A stretch of DNA of 46,421 bases from Deltaproteobacteria bacterium (GTDB lineage Bacteria; Desulfobacterota; Binatia; UBA12015), in NCBI GenBank assembly GCA_016874795.1, contig VGTG01000031.1:1-46421 (forward strand), written 5' to 3'. The position numbers and the translations under genes are program-made. Position 1 is the stretch's first letter, and every line of letters starts with the position of its first letter. Shown piece after piece: positions 27,697 to 35,475 of the stretch. The notes beneath the pieces are model-generated. The model worked only from the letters and a program-made list of their open reading frames with translations, had not been told where the DNA came from and made no database searches.

Positions 27697-27734
27697 CGCA
27701 ACGATTCGCGATTCGCGACCCAAAGGAGACGCCG

Positions 27735-28199
27735 ATGGCACAGCAACCCTTCGACCCGTCCCGCTACCGCTGGCGTGAGGTGACCGATCCCGCGGCACCC
27801 TACAAGATCCGCCACGACTACACGATCCTCGGCCACGACGTCGGCGCGGGCACGCTCGACATGCTGGTGCGCTGGTCGAACGACGGCGGTCACTGCCCGA
27901 TCCACCGCCACGTCGGCACCACGACCATTCTCGTGCTCGCGGGCGAGCAGCATCTGTGGGATCTCGGCCCGGGCGGGGCGCGGCTGCGCCACCGCATCCG
28001 TCGCGCCGGCGACTACGGTCTCACGCGCGCCGAAGCCGAGCCGCACCTCGAGAACGGCGGGCCGACCGGCGGCCTCGTGTTCTTCGGCAACCATTCGAGC
28101 GACGGCGTGCTGTACGAGTTCTTCGACTCGGAGCTGAACCTCGTCGGCAAGGTGACGATCGCGGAGCTGGTCGACGACTGGGAGGCGAACGCCGCATGA
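27735..28199 (+). CDS. Cupin-domain protein
   Basis: A 154-residue protein with a single cupin barrel. The metal-site motif is visible as HCPIHRHVGTTTILVLAGEQHLWD (residues about 55-78), and a second beta motif includes GLVFFGNHSSDG. Related cupins are quercetinase-like or accessory proteins of ring-cleavage clusters; the activity is not predictable here. AAGGAG precedes the ATG at 27735. The stop overlaps the ATG of the long CoA-transferase. No lactone hydrolase is otherwise visible in the cluster, so a role in product handling is possible but unproven. Confidence 0.7.
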   Translation: MAQQPFDPSRYRWREVTDPAAPYKIRHDYTILGHDVGAGTLDMLVRWSNDGGHCPIHRHVGTTTILVLAGEQHLWDLGPGGARLRHRIRRAGDYGLTRAEAEPHLENGGPTGGLVFFGNHSSDGVLYEFFDSELNLVGKVTIAELVDDWEANAA

Positions 28200-30583
28200 C
28201 GCAGGGCCTCGCCGGGATCCGCGTGCTCGAGCTCGCGGACCAGATCGCCGGGCCCTACTGCGGCAAGCTCCTGGTCGACGGGGGCGCGGACGTCGTCAAG
28301 GTCGAGCCGGGCGGCGGCGACTCGCTGCGCGTGTCGGGCTCGCTCTTCGCGTATCTGAACGCGGGCAAGCGCTCGGTGACCGGGGAGATCGGCGACGCGC
28401 ACGTCGACGCACTGGTCGCGGAGGCGGACCTCGTGATCGCGGCGCACGGGCTCGAGACCGACGCGCCGCCGCGCGTCGACGTGGCCGCGCTGCGCGCGCG
28501 GCATCCGTCGCTCGTGGTCGCGACCATCACGCCGTACGGCACGAGCGGCCCGTGGCGCGGCCGCCGAGCGACCGAGTTCACGCTGCAGGCGGAGTCGGGA
28601 TCGCTCGGCATGCGCGGCGTGATGGGGCGCGAGCCGTTCCAGGCGGGTGGGCGCGTCGCAGAGTGGGGCGCCGGCGTCTATGCGGCAGCCGGATCGCTGC
28701 CTGCCGTGCTGCGTGCACGAGCGGGCGGTAGCGGAGAGCACGTCGACGTCTCGATGCTCGAGGTATCGAACTTCGTCTTCACGAACTTCTCCGAGACGAT
28801 GAACCGGCTGATGAACGGCAGCGCTGGGGAGCCGCAGCACGCGTTCCTCGCGCCGACGGTCGAGACGCCGTCGATCGAGCCGGCCGCGGACGGCTACGTC
28901 GGTTTCTGCACCAACGCGAAGCAGCAGTTCCTCGACTTCCTGCTGCTGATCGAGCGCCCCGACCTGCAGGAGGACGAGGTGCTCGGGCAGTTCGCCGGGC
29001 GGATCATGCGCTTCGACGAGTGGAACGGGATCATGCGCGCCTGGCTCGCGGACAAGGCCGCGGCCGAGGTCATCGAGCGCGCGTCGGCGCTGCGCATCCC
29101 GGTCGCCCCGGTGGGCAACGGCCGGACCGTCCTCGAGCACGAGCAGCTCGCCGCGCGCCGGGTGTTCGTCCCGGACGCGGCCGGACGCTTTCGGCAGCCG
29201 CGACGCTCGTACCGCATCGACGAAGCGGACCCGCCGCCACCCGCGCCCGTCCCCGCGCTCGGCGAGCACGCGACCGCGGCGTCGTTTCCGTCCCGGATCG
29301 CGACCGTGGAGCCGCCCGTGGCGCCGGGCGCGCTGCCGCTCGCCGGGCTCCGCGTGCTCGACCTAACCGCGTGGTGGGCCGGTCCCGCCGCTTCGCACCT
29401 GCTCGGCTGTCTCGGCGCCGAGGTGATCCATGTCGAGTCCACCGGACACCCCGACGGAGTTCGCATGATCGGCGGGATGATGGCGGCGCACTACGCCGAC
29501 TGGTGGGAAGCCGCGCCGCACTTCCTGCAGACCAACGCGAACAAGCTCGGCGTCACGATCGATCTCGCGAAGCCGCGCGGCCGGTCGCTGGTGGAGGACC
29601 TGATCCGTCGTTGCGACGCGGTGTTCGAGAACTTCACGCCGCGCGTGCTCGACGGCTTCGGCCTCGGCTGGACGCGCGTGCGCGAGCTGAACCCGCGCGC
29701 GTTTCTGGTGCGCATGCCGGCCTTCGGGCTGGACGGTCCCTGGCGGGACCACACCGGCTTCGCGCAGACCATGGAGCAGATGTCCGGGCTCGCGTGGGTG
29801 ACCGGGCACCGCGACGACCAGCCGCGCATCCCGCGCGGTCCGTGCGATCCGCTCGCCGGCATGCACGCGGCATTCGCCTTCCTCGTCGCGTGGCGCGCGG
29901 CCGCGAGCGACGGCCGCGGCCGCCACGTCGAGAGCACGATGGTCGAGAGTGCGCTCGCCGTGGCGGCGGAGCAGGTCGTCGAGTGGACCGCGCGGGGGGT
30001 GCTGCTGGAGCGCGACGGCAACCGCTCGGCGCTCGCGGCCCCGCAGGGCTTGTATCTGTGCGCGGAGGGGCAGACGGGCGAGTCGGGGCTCGACGGCTGG
30101 CTCGCGCTGTCGGTCGCGAGCGACGCAGAGTGGCGTGCGTTGCGCGCCGTGCTCGGCGATCCGGCGTGGGCGCGCTATCCCGGTCTGGACACATTGGCGG
30201 GCCGCCGGGCGTCGCACGATGCGATCGACGCGCAGCTTCGCGCGTGGACCGCGACACGCGAGCGCGCAGCGCTGGTCGCGGAGCTGCGCGCGCACGGCAT
30301 CCCCGCGTCCGAGGTCGCCAACCCGTGCCGGCTCGCGCAGTCGAACCCGCAGCTGCAGTCTCGTCGCTACTTCGAGACACCCGTACACCCGGTCGTGGGC
30401 GCGATGCCCATACCGGGTCTGCCGTTTCGCAGCGAGCACGTCGCGCGCTGGGTCCGCACACCGGCGCCGACCATCGGCGAGCACAACGCGCGCGTGCTCG
30501 GCGGACTGCTCGGGCTCGATGCGGACGAGCTACGCGCGCTCGAGGCGGAGGGCGTGATCGGAAGCCGGCCGCGCGGACTCTGA
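28196..30583 (+). CDS. Double-length CaiB/BaiF CoA-transferase (two fused domains)
   Basis: A 795-residue protein made of two successive family III CoA-transferase units. Unit 1 starts GIRVLELADQIAGPYCGKLLVDGGADVVKVEP, and unit 2 starts near residue 382 with GLRVLDLTAWWAGPAASHLLGCLGAEVIHVES. Unit 1 looks abbreviated in its usual active-site region, whereas unit 2 retains VTIDLAKPRGRSLVEDLI, VFENFTPRVLDGFG and the GPWRDHTGFAQTMEQ segment with the expected Asp. Family III enzymes are normally interlocked dimers, so the fusion may supply both halves in one chain. The start overlaps the cupin stop (ATGA). It probably activates an acid released after ring opening. Confidence 0.82.
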   Translation: MTQGLAGIRVLELADQIAGPYCGKLLVDGGADVVKVEPGGGDSLRVSGSLFAYLNAGKRSVTGEIGDAHVDALVAEADLVIAAHGLETDAPPRVDVAALRARHPSLVVATITPYGTSGPWRGRRATEFTLQAESGSLGMRGVMGREPFQAGGRVAEWGAGVYAAAGSLPAVLRARAGGSGEHVDVSMLEVSNFVFTNFSETMNRLMNGSAGEPQHAFLAPTVETPSIEPAADGYVGFCTNAKQQFLDFLLLIERPDLQEDEVLGQFAGRIMRFDEWNGIMRAWLADKAAAEVIERASALRIPVAPVGNGRTVLEHEQLAARRVFVPDAAGRFRQPRRSYRIDEADPPPPAPVPALGEHATAASFPSRIATVEPPVAPGALPLAGLRVLDLTAWWAGPAASHLLGCLGAEVIHVESTGHPDGVRMIGGMMAAHYADWWEAAPHFLQTNANKLGVTIDLAKPRGRSLVEDLIRRCDAVFENFTPRVLDGFGLGWTRVRELNPRAFLVRMPAFGLDGPWRDHTGFAQTMEQMSGLAWVTGHRDDQPRIPRGPCDPLAGMHAAFAFLVAWRAAASDGRGRHVESTMVESALAVAAEQVVEWTARGVLLERDGNRSALAAPQGLYLCAEGQTGESGLDGWLALSVASDAEWRALRAVLGDPAWARYPGLDTLAGRRASHDAIDAQLRAWTATRERAALVAELRAHGIPASEVANPCRLAQSNPQLQSRRYFETPVHPVVGAMPIPGLPFRSEHVARWVRTPAPTIGEHNARVLGGLLGLDADELRALEAEGVIGSRPRGL

Positions 30584-30590
30584 TCGGGCG

Positions 30591-30617
30591 AAGGAGAAGA
30601 AGGAGAAGAAGGAGAAG
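30591..30617 (+). repeat. Triple 9-bp repeat AAGGAGAAG before the PhyH remnant
   Basis: AAGGAGAAG is repeated exactly three times (30591, 30600, 30609), ending 5 bases before the ATG at 30623. Each unit holds a Shine-Dalgarno-like GGAG. This could have arisen by slippage; only the third copy is correctly spaced for initiation. Confidence 0.8.
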
Positions 30618-30622
30618 AATCG

Positions 30623-31149
30623 ATGTCGAGGCGCGCCTGCACGAACGAAGACGGAACCGTCCGGGCGGAGATCCTGGCGGCACGAGAGGCGTTCCGCGCC
30701 GCCGAGGTACGGGCCCGCGCCATCGACGAGGACGCGCGACGCTGGTCTACCCCAAGAGCCATCTGTGGAAAGACGTGCCCTCGGCCGAGATCGACGTCGA
30801 GAAGATGGTCCCGGCGGTGATGCCAGCCGGCTCCGCCGTGTTCTTCGTCGGAACGCTGTGGCACTGCGCCGGCGCCAATCGCACCGATCGCCCACGGCTG
30901 GCCGCGACGACGCAGTACTGCGAGCCGTGGGCGCGCCAGCAGGAGAACTACAGTCTGGCGATCTCACGAGAGCGCGCCCGGCAGTGCAGCGAGAAGATCC
31001 AGTCTCTCCTCGGCTACAGCATGCTCTTCCCGTTCATCGGCTTCGTCGATGGACGCGATCCGATCCGGGTGCTGCAAGACCGTCCCCGCGCGGCCGCCGC
31101 TCGTGAGCCCGCGCCGGCCTCCGCGGGGAAGGAAGGAACACAGACATGA
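30623..31149 (+). pseudogene. Phytanoyl-CoA dioxygenase remnant, deleted and frameshifted
   Basis: From about 30739 the frame reads ATLVYPKSHLWKDV, MPAGSAVFFVGTLWHCAGANRTDRPR, then NYSLAISRERARQCSEKIQSLLGY, a clear PhyH C-terminal half with the distal iron His and its downstream Arg. Upstream, a different frame starting at 30623 (MSRRACTNEDGTVRAEIL) runs up to ARAIDED. Restoring one base near 30731-30740 would join them as IDEDGATLVYPKSH, a normal PhyH sequence. About 130-150 residues that should carry the HxD iron ligands are missing between the short N-terminus and this point. The gene is therefore broken, yet its stop still overlaps the P450 start (ATGA). Confidence 0.7.
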
Positions 31150-32405
31150 GCACGAATCCCGAGATGTCCGAGGTCGATCTTACTCGACTCGACCTCATGG
31201 ACAGCCGGCTCGTTCGAGAGGGCTTCCCTCATGCCGTCTTCGCCCGGCTCCGGAAGGAGGCCCCCGTCTGGTGGCAGCCCATTCGGGCCGCGGACCGGCG
31301 GTGCATCGACCCCGGCTTCTGGGTCCTCTCGAAGTACGACGACGTCCAGGAAGTGAGCCGCGACGCCGAGCTCTTCTGCTCGATCGACGGCCCGACGATC
31401 GGCCACGTCCCCGGCATGGAGGGGACGATGCTCGTCACGATGGACGGCGAGCAGCACACGCGCCAGCGCAAGATCATCAGCTCGGGATTCACGCCTCGCA
31501 TGGTGGGGCGACTCGAGGATCAGGCGCGGAGATGGGCCGGCAAGATCGTCGACGACGCTCTCGCTCGCGGCCGCGTCGAGTTCGTGCAGGAGGTCGCCTA
31601 CCAGCTTCCGATGCACATGATCGCCGACATCGTCGGCATCCCGCTCGCGGACCGGAAGTCCTTGTTCGACCTCGCGACCCGTGTCCTGAATCCCGGAGAC
31701 CCCGACGATCCCGAGACGCCCGCCAGGCACGCCGCCTCGCAGGTCGAGATGTTCGACTACGCCCAGAAGCTCGTGCAGAAGAAGCGCGAGGACCCGCAGG
31801 ACGACGTCTGGACCGTCATCTCGAACGCCGAGGTCGAAACCGAGGACGGACGCACCGCCAGACTGAGCGAAACCGAGCTCAACTTCTTCTTCTTCCTGCT
31901 CACGCTGGCCGGCAGCGAGACGACCCGCAACGCCATCTCGCATGGGCTGATTGCACTCCTCGACCATCCCGATCAGCTCGAGACGCTGCGCCGCGATCCC
32001 GACGCGATGCGCCCCGCGGTCGAGGAGATCCTTCGCTGGTCTTCTCCGGTGGCGTACTTCGCCCGTCGCGCGACGCGGGACACGGAGATCCGCGGCGTGA
32101 AGATCTCCGAGGGCGACCGCGTGACGCTGTGGTACCCGTCCGCCAACCGCGACGAAGAGGTCTTCGAAGACCCGTTCCGCTTCGACATCGGCCGCGCGCC
32201 GAACCACCACGTGGCCTTCGGCGGCGGCGGGGCACACTTCTGTCTCGGCGCGAACCTCGCCCGGCGTGAGATCGCGATCTTGTTCGAGGAGCTGCTCGCG
32301 CGCGCCAAGGAGATCGAGATCCTCGAGCGGCCGAAGTTCGGCGTGCTGGGGATCCTGAATCCCATCCTCGTCATCCCGAGCGAGATCCAGGTCCGGATCG
32401 CTTGA
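31146..32405 (+). CDS. Cytochrome P450
   Basis: A 419-residue soluble bacterial P450. The I-helix oxygen-activation motif is AGSETT near residue 255, the ExxR motif is EEILRW, and the heme-thiolate loop is FGGGGAHFCLGANLAR with Cys near residue 365. HTRQRKIISSGFTPR is typical of steroid- and terpene-type bacterial families (CYP124/125/142-like in style), which is a family impression only. The start is an ATGA overlap with the PhyH remnant. No ferredoxin or ferredoxin reductase gene is present in the window, so electron donors must lie elsewhere. It likely performs the first hydroxylation in the pathway. Confidence 0.9.
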   Translation: MSTNPEMSEVDLTRLDLMDSRLVREGFPHAVFARLRKEAPVWWQPIRAADRRCIDPGFWVLSKYDDVQEVSRDAELFCSIDGPTIGHVPGMEGTMLVTMDGEQHTRQRKIISSGFTPRMVGRLEDQARRWAGKIVDDALARGRVEFVQEVAYQLPMHMIADIVGIPLADRKSLFDLATRVLNPGDPDDPETPARHAASQVEMFDYAQKLVQKKREDPQDDVWTVISNAEVETEDGRTARLSETELNFFFFLLTLAGSETTRNAISHGLIALLDHPDQLETLRRDPDAMRPAVEEILRWSSPVAYFARRATRDTEIRGVKISEGDRVTLWYPSANRDEEVFEDPFRFDIGRAPNHHVAFGGGGAHFCLGANLARREIAILFEELLARAKEIEILERPKFGVLGILNPILVIPSEIQVRIA

Positions 32406-32427
32406 TCGTCATGGCGGAGGGGGAGAG

Positions 32428-33867
32428 ATGCGTTTCGTCGTGATCGGCGCCGGCATGTCCGGCATCCTCGCCGCGATCCGGCTGCGCGAAGCCGGCTACG
32501 ACGACGTCGTCGTCTACGAGAAGGCCGATCGTCCGGGCGGGACGTGGCGCGAGAATACCTACCCGGGGCTGTCGTGCGACGTGCCCTCACACTTCTACAG
32601 CTACTCGTTCGCGCTCAATCCGGACTGGAGCCGGCGGTACTCGCCGGGTGCCGAGATCCAGGCGTACTTCACCGGCGTCGCGAAGCGCTACGGCGTGACC
32701 GATCGCACGCGCTTCGGGAAGGAGATCGTGCGCTGCGCCTTCGAGGACGGGCGCTGGCACCTCACGGCGAACGACGGTGCGACCGACGTCGCCGACGTCG
32801 TGATCGCCGCGACCGGGGTCCTGCACCACCCGAAGATGCCGGAGATCGAGGGCCTCGAGACGTTTGCCGGCGCTGCCTTCCACAGCGCGCGCTGGGACCA
32901 CTCCGTGCCGATCGACGGCCGCCGCGTCGGCGTGGTCGGCACGGGCTCGTCGGCGGTGCAGATCGTGACCGCGATCACCGATCGGGTCGGCCAGCTGGTG
33001 CTCTTCCAGCGCACCCCGCAGTGGATCATGCCGGCGCAGAATCCCGCCTACGGCGACGAGGAGAAGGCGAGCTTCCGCGCGCACCCGGAGGCGATGGAGG
33101 AGATCCGCCGCGCGACGGCGCAGCAGTTCTGCGACGGGTTCGCCAACATCGTCGGCGAAACCGACTCTCCGATCCTGCAGGCGATGCACGACATGTGCGT
33201 GGCGCACCTCGAGTCGAGCGTGCACGACCCGGAGCTCCGCGAGAAGCTCCGGCCGAGCTATCGCGCCGCGTGCAAGCGCCTGGTGATCGCGGACGGATTC
33301 TACGAGGCGATCCAGCGCCCGAACGCGCGCCTCGTGACCGACGGCGTCGCGCGCGTCGAGCCCGCAGGCGTGCGCACGAAGGACGGCACGCTGTACCCGC
33401 TCGACGTGCTGGTGCTCGCGACCGGCTTCCAGGTCGACTGGTTCGTGCGGCCCATGCAGGTCACGGGCCGGGGCGGCGTCCGGCTCGACGACCTCTGGGC
33501 GCACGGCGCGACCGCGTACCTGTCGATGACCGTGCCCGGCTTCCCGAACTTCTTCATGCTGAACGGGCCGAACGGACCGGTCGGCAACTTCTCGCTGATC
33601 GAGGTCGCCGAGCTGCAGTTCGACTACGTGCTGAAGCTCGTCGACGAGCTGCGCCGCGGCGCGTGCCGCGAGCTGGCCCCTTCGGCCGAGGCGATGGCGC
33701 GCTTCGACGCCGAGCGACGCGAGGCCGCGAAGAAGACCATCTGGAACACGGGCTGCCGGAGCTGGTACCTGGACGAGACTGGACTCCCGACGGCATGGCC
33801 GTTCACCTTCGACCGCTTTCGCAACGAGATGGCCGCGCCGCGGCTCGAGGACTACGAGCGGCGGTGA
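32428..33867 (+). CDS. Flavin monooxygenase, Baeyer-Villiger type
   Basis: A 479-residue FAD/NADPH monooxygenase. It has an N-terminal FAD motif IGAGMSGILAAIRL, PGGTWRENTYPGLSCDVPSH, the BVMO-type fingerprint FAGAAFHSARWDH near residue 150, and a second nucleotide motif VGTGSSAVQIV near 172. It lacks the N-terminal extension of the other BVMO in the cluster and is only distantly similar to it, so the two probably act at different steps or on different ketones. An AGGGGGAGAG site precedes the ATG. It is the last gene of the co-directional cluster; an 8-bp hairpin begins right after its stop. Confidence 0.87.
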   Translation: MRFVVIGAGMSGILAAIRLREAGYDDVVVYEKADRPGGTWRENTYPGLSCDVPSHFYSYSFALNPDWSRRYSPGAEIQAYFTGVAKRYGVTDRTRFGKEIVRCAFEDGRWHLTANDGATDVADVVIAATGVLHHPKMPEIEGLETFAGAAFHSARWDHSVPIDGRRVGVVGTGSSAVQIVTAITDRVGQLVLFQRTPQWIMPAQNPAYGDEEKASFRAHPEAMEEIRRATAQQFCDGFANIVGETDSPILQAMHDMCVAHLESSVHDPELREKLRPSYRAACKRLVIADGFYEAIQRPNARLVTDGVARVEPAGVRTKDGTLYPLDVLVLATGFQVDWFVRPMQVTGRGGVRLDDLWAHGATAYLSMTVPGFPNFFMLNGPNGPVGNFSLIEVAELQFDYVLKLVDELRRGACRELAPSAEAMARFDAERREAAKKTIWNTGCRSWYLDETGLPTAWPFTFDRFRNEMAAPRLEDYERR

Positions 33868-33886
33868 GCTCGGGCGGAGCCCGAGC
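33868..33886 (+). terminator. Stop-proximal hairpin at the cluster end
   Basis: GCTCGGGC-GGA-GCCCGAGC is a perfect 8-bp stem with a 3-base loop starting at the first base after the FMO stop codon. There is no T-run, so at most it is a pause or 3'-end-stabilising structure. Confidence 0.35.
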
Positions 33887-34092
33887 GGGCGCTGGCGCTC
33901 GGCGGAGAGCTCGTGGACCTCGCCGCGCCGCTCGGCTTCCCCATGTTCGCCGGTGTGGGGGAGGTTTCTCCGCGGGTGTGCACGCGCCGACGGGGGCCAT
34001 CTCGAGACGGGAATCGCCGAGATGGAGTACGCGCTCGGCGAGCTGGCAAAAGTCGCCGTCGGGATCGGAGCGCCCGGCTTCCTCGTGGTGCT
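33883..34092 (+). pseudogene. TPR-domain fragment, frameshifted relic
   Basis: One frame from 33883 reads ERALALGGELVDLAAPLGFPMFAG. After a +1 shift near 33950 another reads WGRFLRGCARADGGHLETGIAEMEYAL, continuing to GIGAPGFLVVL at about 34092. Placed end to end these match the usual C-terminal TPR wording of bacterial adenylate/guanylate cyclase-AAA-TPR proteins (GFP...WGR.LRG...GIA.M..GL...G...G.P.FL.LL) as I remember them. There is no start, and the end abuts the convergent creatininase-family gene, so this is a decayed fragment. The 223-bp gap holds nothing else. Confidence 0.45.
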
Positions 34093-35095
34093 AGGAGTAG
34101 ATCCCGTCGGGGATGCGCAGCACGCGATTGAAGAACCGCACCATCAGCGGATGCGTGAAGAGGAACCGCTTCGACCAGAGCGGCGAATGCCACTGGTCGG
34201 GCGGCAGCTTCCCGTCGAGAATCTCCGCGACCGCGGTCGCACCGTGGCGCGAGAGCGTGTCGAGAATGCGCTCACCGAGCTCGGGCGAGGCGGCGCCGGG
34301 CGCGCCCGCGTACGTCTCGGCGCGGAAGAAGCGCAGCGCCGCCTGGAACGCCTTGACCATCGCGAGCACGCCTGCGGGCTTGCCGCGCTCGATCGCGGGA
34401 GGCTTCTCGCCGCGCTCTCCGAGCCAGATGTCGACGGTGCGGCGCGGCAGCCCGGCGTAGTCGCGCTCGATCCACTCCGGGTGGAGCGCGAGGAGCTGCG
34501 AGGTCTCGACGAGGCCGCCGTGCGTGTCGCCTCGGAGGTTCTCGCGCTCGACGCCCGGCAGATCGCCCAACGTCTCGTAGAGCTCCGAGCCCCCGCCCGT
34601 GAGCCGGCTCACGAGGACCGAAAACACGCACACCATGCGGATGCCGCGCTCGCGCGTGACGCGGTCGCAGGCCTTCTCGATCGCGAGGAAGTGGCGCGGG
34701 CTTCCATGGAAGTTCGACACGAGCACGTTGCGAAAGCCCTGCGCCGCGAGCGAGCGCCCGAGATCCGTGAGGACCGCGACGGTCGTCTGCGGCTGGAAGA
34801 AGAGCGAGCCCGCGTGCGGCAGCGTGTCGGTCGCCGCGTACACGTAGGGCAGCTCGAGGAACGTTCGCTTCCGATGCCGCTCCGGAAGGTGCGGGAGCAT
34901 GCGCCGCAGGAGACCTTGTCCCTGCAGCGCGTCGGCGCCGAGCGGAAGGTGCGGGCCGTGCACCTCGAGCGGCGAGCACGTGACGAGGACGACGGTCTCC
35001 GCGCGATCGAGCTCGTCGAAGCGCCGCTTCGTCAACATCTCCCAGCGGAGGAGGGTCGGGCCGGCTTCTTCCTCGGACATCGGTCGGTCGGACAT
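34091..35095 (-). CDS. Creatininase-family amidohydrolase
   Basis: A 334-residue member of the creatininase superfamily of metal-dependent amide hydrolases (creatininase, MftE, FAPy deformylase). The metal-binding motif SPLEVHGPHLPLGAD near residue 42 keeps Glu, His and Asp; NFHGSPRHFLAIEKA and GDTHGGLVETS provide the remaining ligands, with HGS in place of the usual HGG(N). I chose the ATG at 35095 (MSDRPMSEEE); 35080 is an alternative and no strong ribosome site separates them. An intrinsic terminator lies just upstream on the same strand, so the gene needs its own promoter or is controlled by readthrough. Confidence 0.75.
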   Translation of the reverse strand: MSDRPMSEEEAGPTLLRWEMLTKRRFDELDRAETVVLVTCSPLEVHGPHLPLGADALQGQGLLRRMLPHLPERHRKRTFLELPYVYAATDTLPHAGSLFFQPQTTVAVLTDLGRSLAAQGFRNVLVSNFHGSPRHFLAIEKACDRVTRERGIRMVCVFSVLVSRLTGGGSELYETLGDLPGVERENLRGDTHGGLVETSQLLALHPEWIERDYAGLPRRTVDIWLGERGEKPPAIERGKPAGVLAMVKAFQAALRFFRAETYAGAPGAASPELGERILDTLSRHGATAVAEILDGKLPPDQWHSPLWSKRFLFTHPLMVRFFNRVLRIPDGIYS

Positions 35096-35126
35096 CGCTC
35101 GCGCTCGTACCATCCGCGCTGCGCGC

Positions 35127-35168
35127 AAAAAAGAAGCCCGAGGGACCCTAGCGGGCCTCTCGGGCTTC
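35127..35168 (-). terminator. Intrinsic terminator (minus strand)
   Basis: A 10-bp perfect stem, GAAGCCCGAG (35133-35142) with CTCGGGCTTC (35159-35168), has further GC pairing inside the loop and six A on the plus strand at 35127-35132. Read on the minus strand this is a GC-rich hairpin followed by six U. It terminates leftward transcription coming from the structured segment and the amidohydrolases, just before the creatininase-family gene. Confidence 0.88.
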
Positions 35169-35172
35169 CGGT

Positions 35173-35475
35173 GGCACGACCTACGTCGCGCCGTCCCAGC
35201 TTAGAACCGGGAACGATTCAAACTCGGCGATGGTTTCGCCGAGTCGGTTGTTCCGGCGCCGCCGTCGCATCGCCTGTCGACGGCGCCCTTACTGGCCCGG
35301 TGGCGTCTCCATTCGGTCCTCCGGTTTGCTGCTCCGGCCTTGCTGCCCGCCGACTCCACGCTGGAGCGGGCGACCAGTTCCCTGTGGGACGATTTCCGTT
35401 CTCCTTTGCTGCTTCGAGCATGCGCCTCTTCGCCGGGCTCTGTCAATGCCGGAGTACGACGCGGATCGACCGTCG
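35173..35475 (-). ncRNA. Candidate structured RNA between amidohydrolase and terminator
   Basis: This roughly 300-bp stretch has no convincing gene but contains a row of strong stems. They are 35173-35180/35185-35192; 35222-35230/35236-35244 (9 bp, loop TGGTT); 35260-35267/35278-35285; and a nested stem over 35345-35371. Around the 9-bp stem, GGAAC (35210) pairs with GTTCC (35250) and AACCG (35205) pairs with CGGTT (35245), a crossing arrangement that implies a pseudoknot or switch. The first stem has an A-C mismatch on the plus strand but G-U on the minus strand, and minus-strand loops are purine-rich, so the RNA reads leftward into the terminator. It matches no RNA family I know. Confidence 0.45.

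Noticed and set aside
27700-27716. Short direct repeat GATTCGCGATTCGC before the cupin gene
   Set aside because: Only a 7-bp unit twice in GC-rich DNA; no supporting dyad or promoter, so chance is likely.
35222-35244. Resemblance to a fluoride (crcB) riboswitch: GGCGATGG...TCGCC
   Set aside because: The core lacks the base spacing of the family, the following AAACGC-like segment and pseudoknot partner are absent, the extra ACTC/GAGT pairing closes the stem differently, and no crcB or ion transporter gene follows.
35218-35421. 67-residue minus-strand open frame starting MLEAAKENGNRP with an AGAGG before it
   Set aside because: Third-position GC is about 60%, far below real genes here, the product is low-complexity Pro/Arg/Ala, and the frame lies across strong RNA stems.
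35173-35475. tmRNA or RNase P RNA, given about 300 nt and a terminator
   Set aside because: None of the invariant tmRNA ends or tag reading frame, nor the RNase P conserved regions, can be found on either strand.
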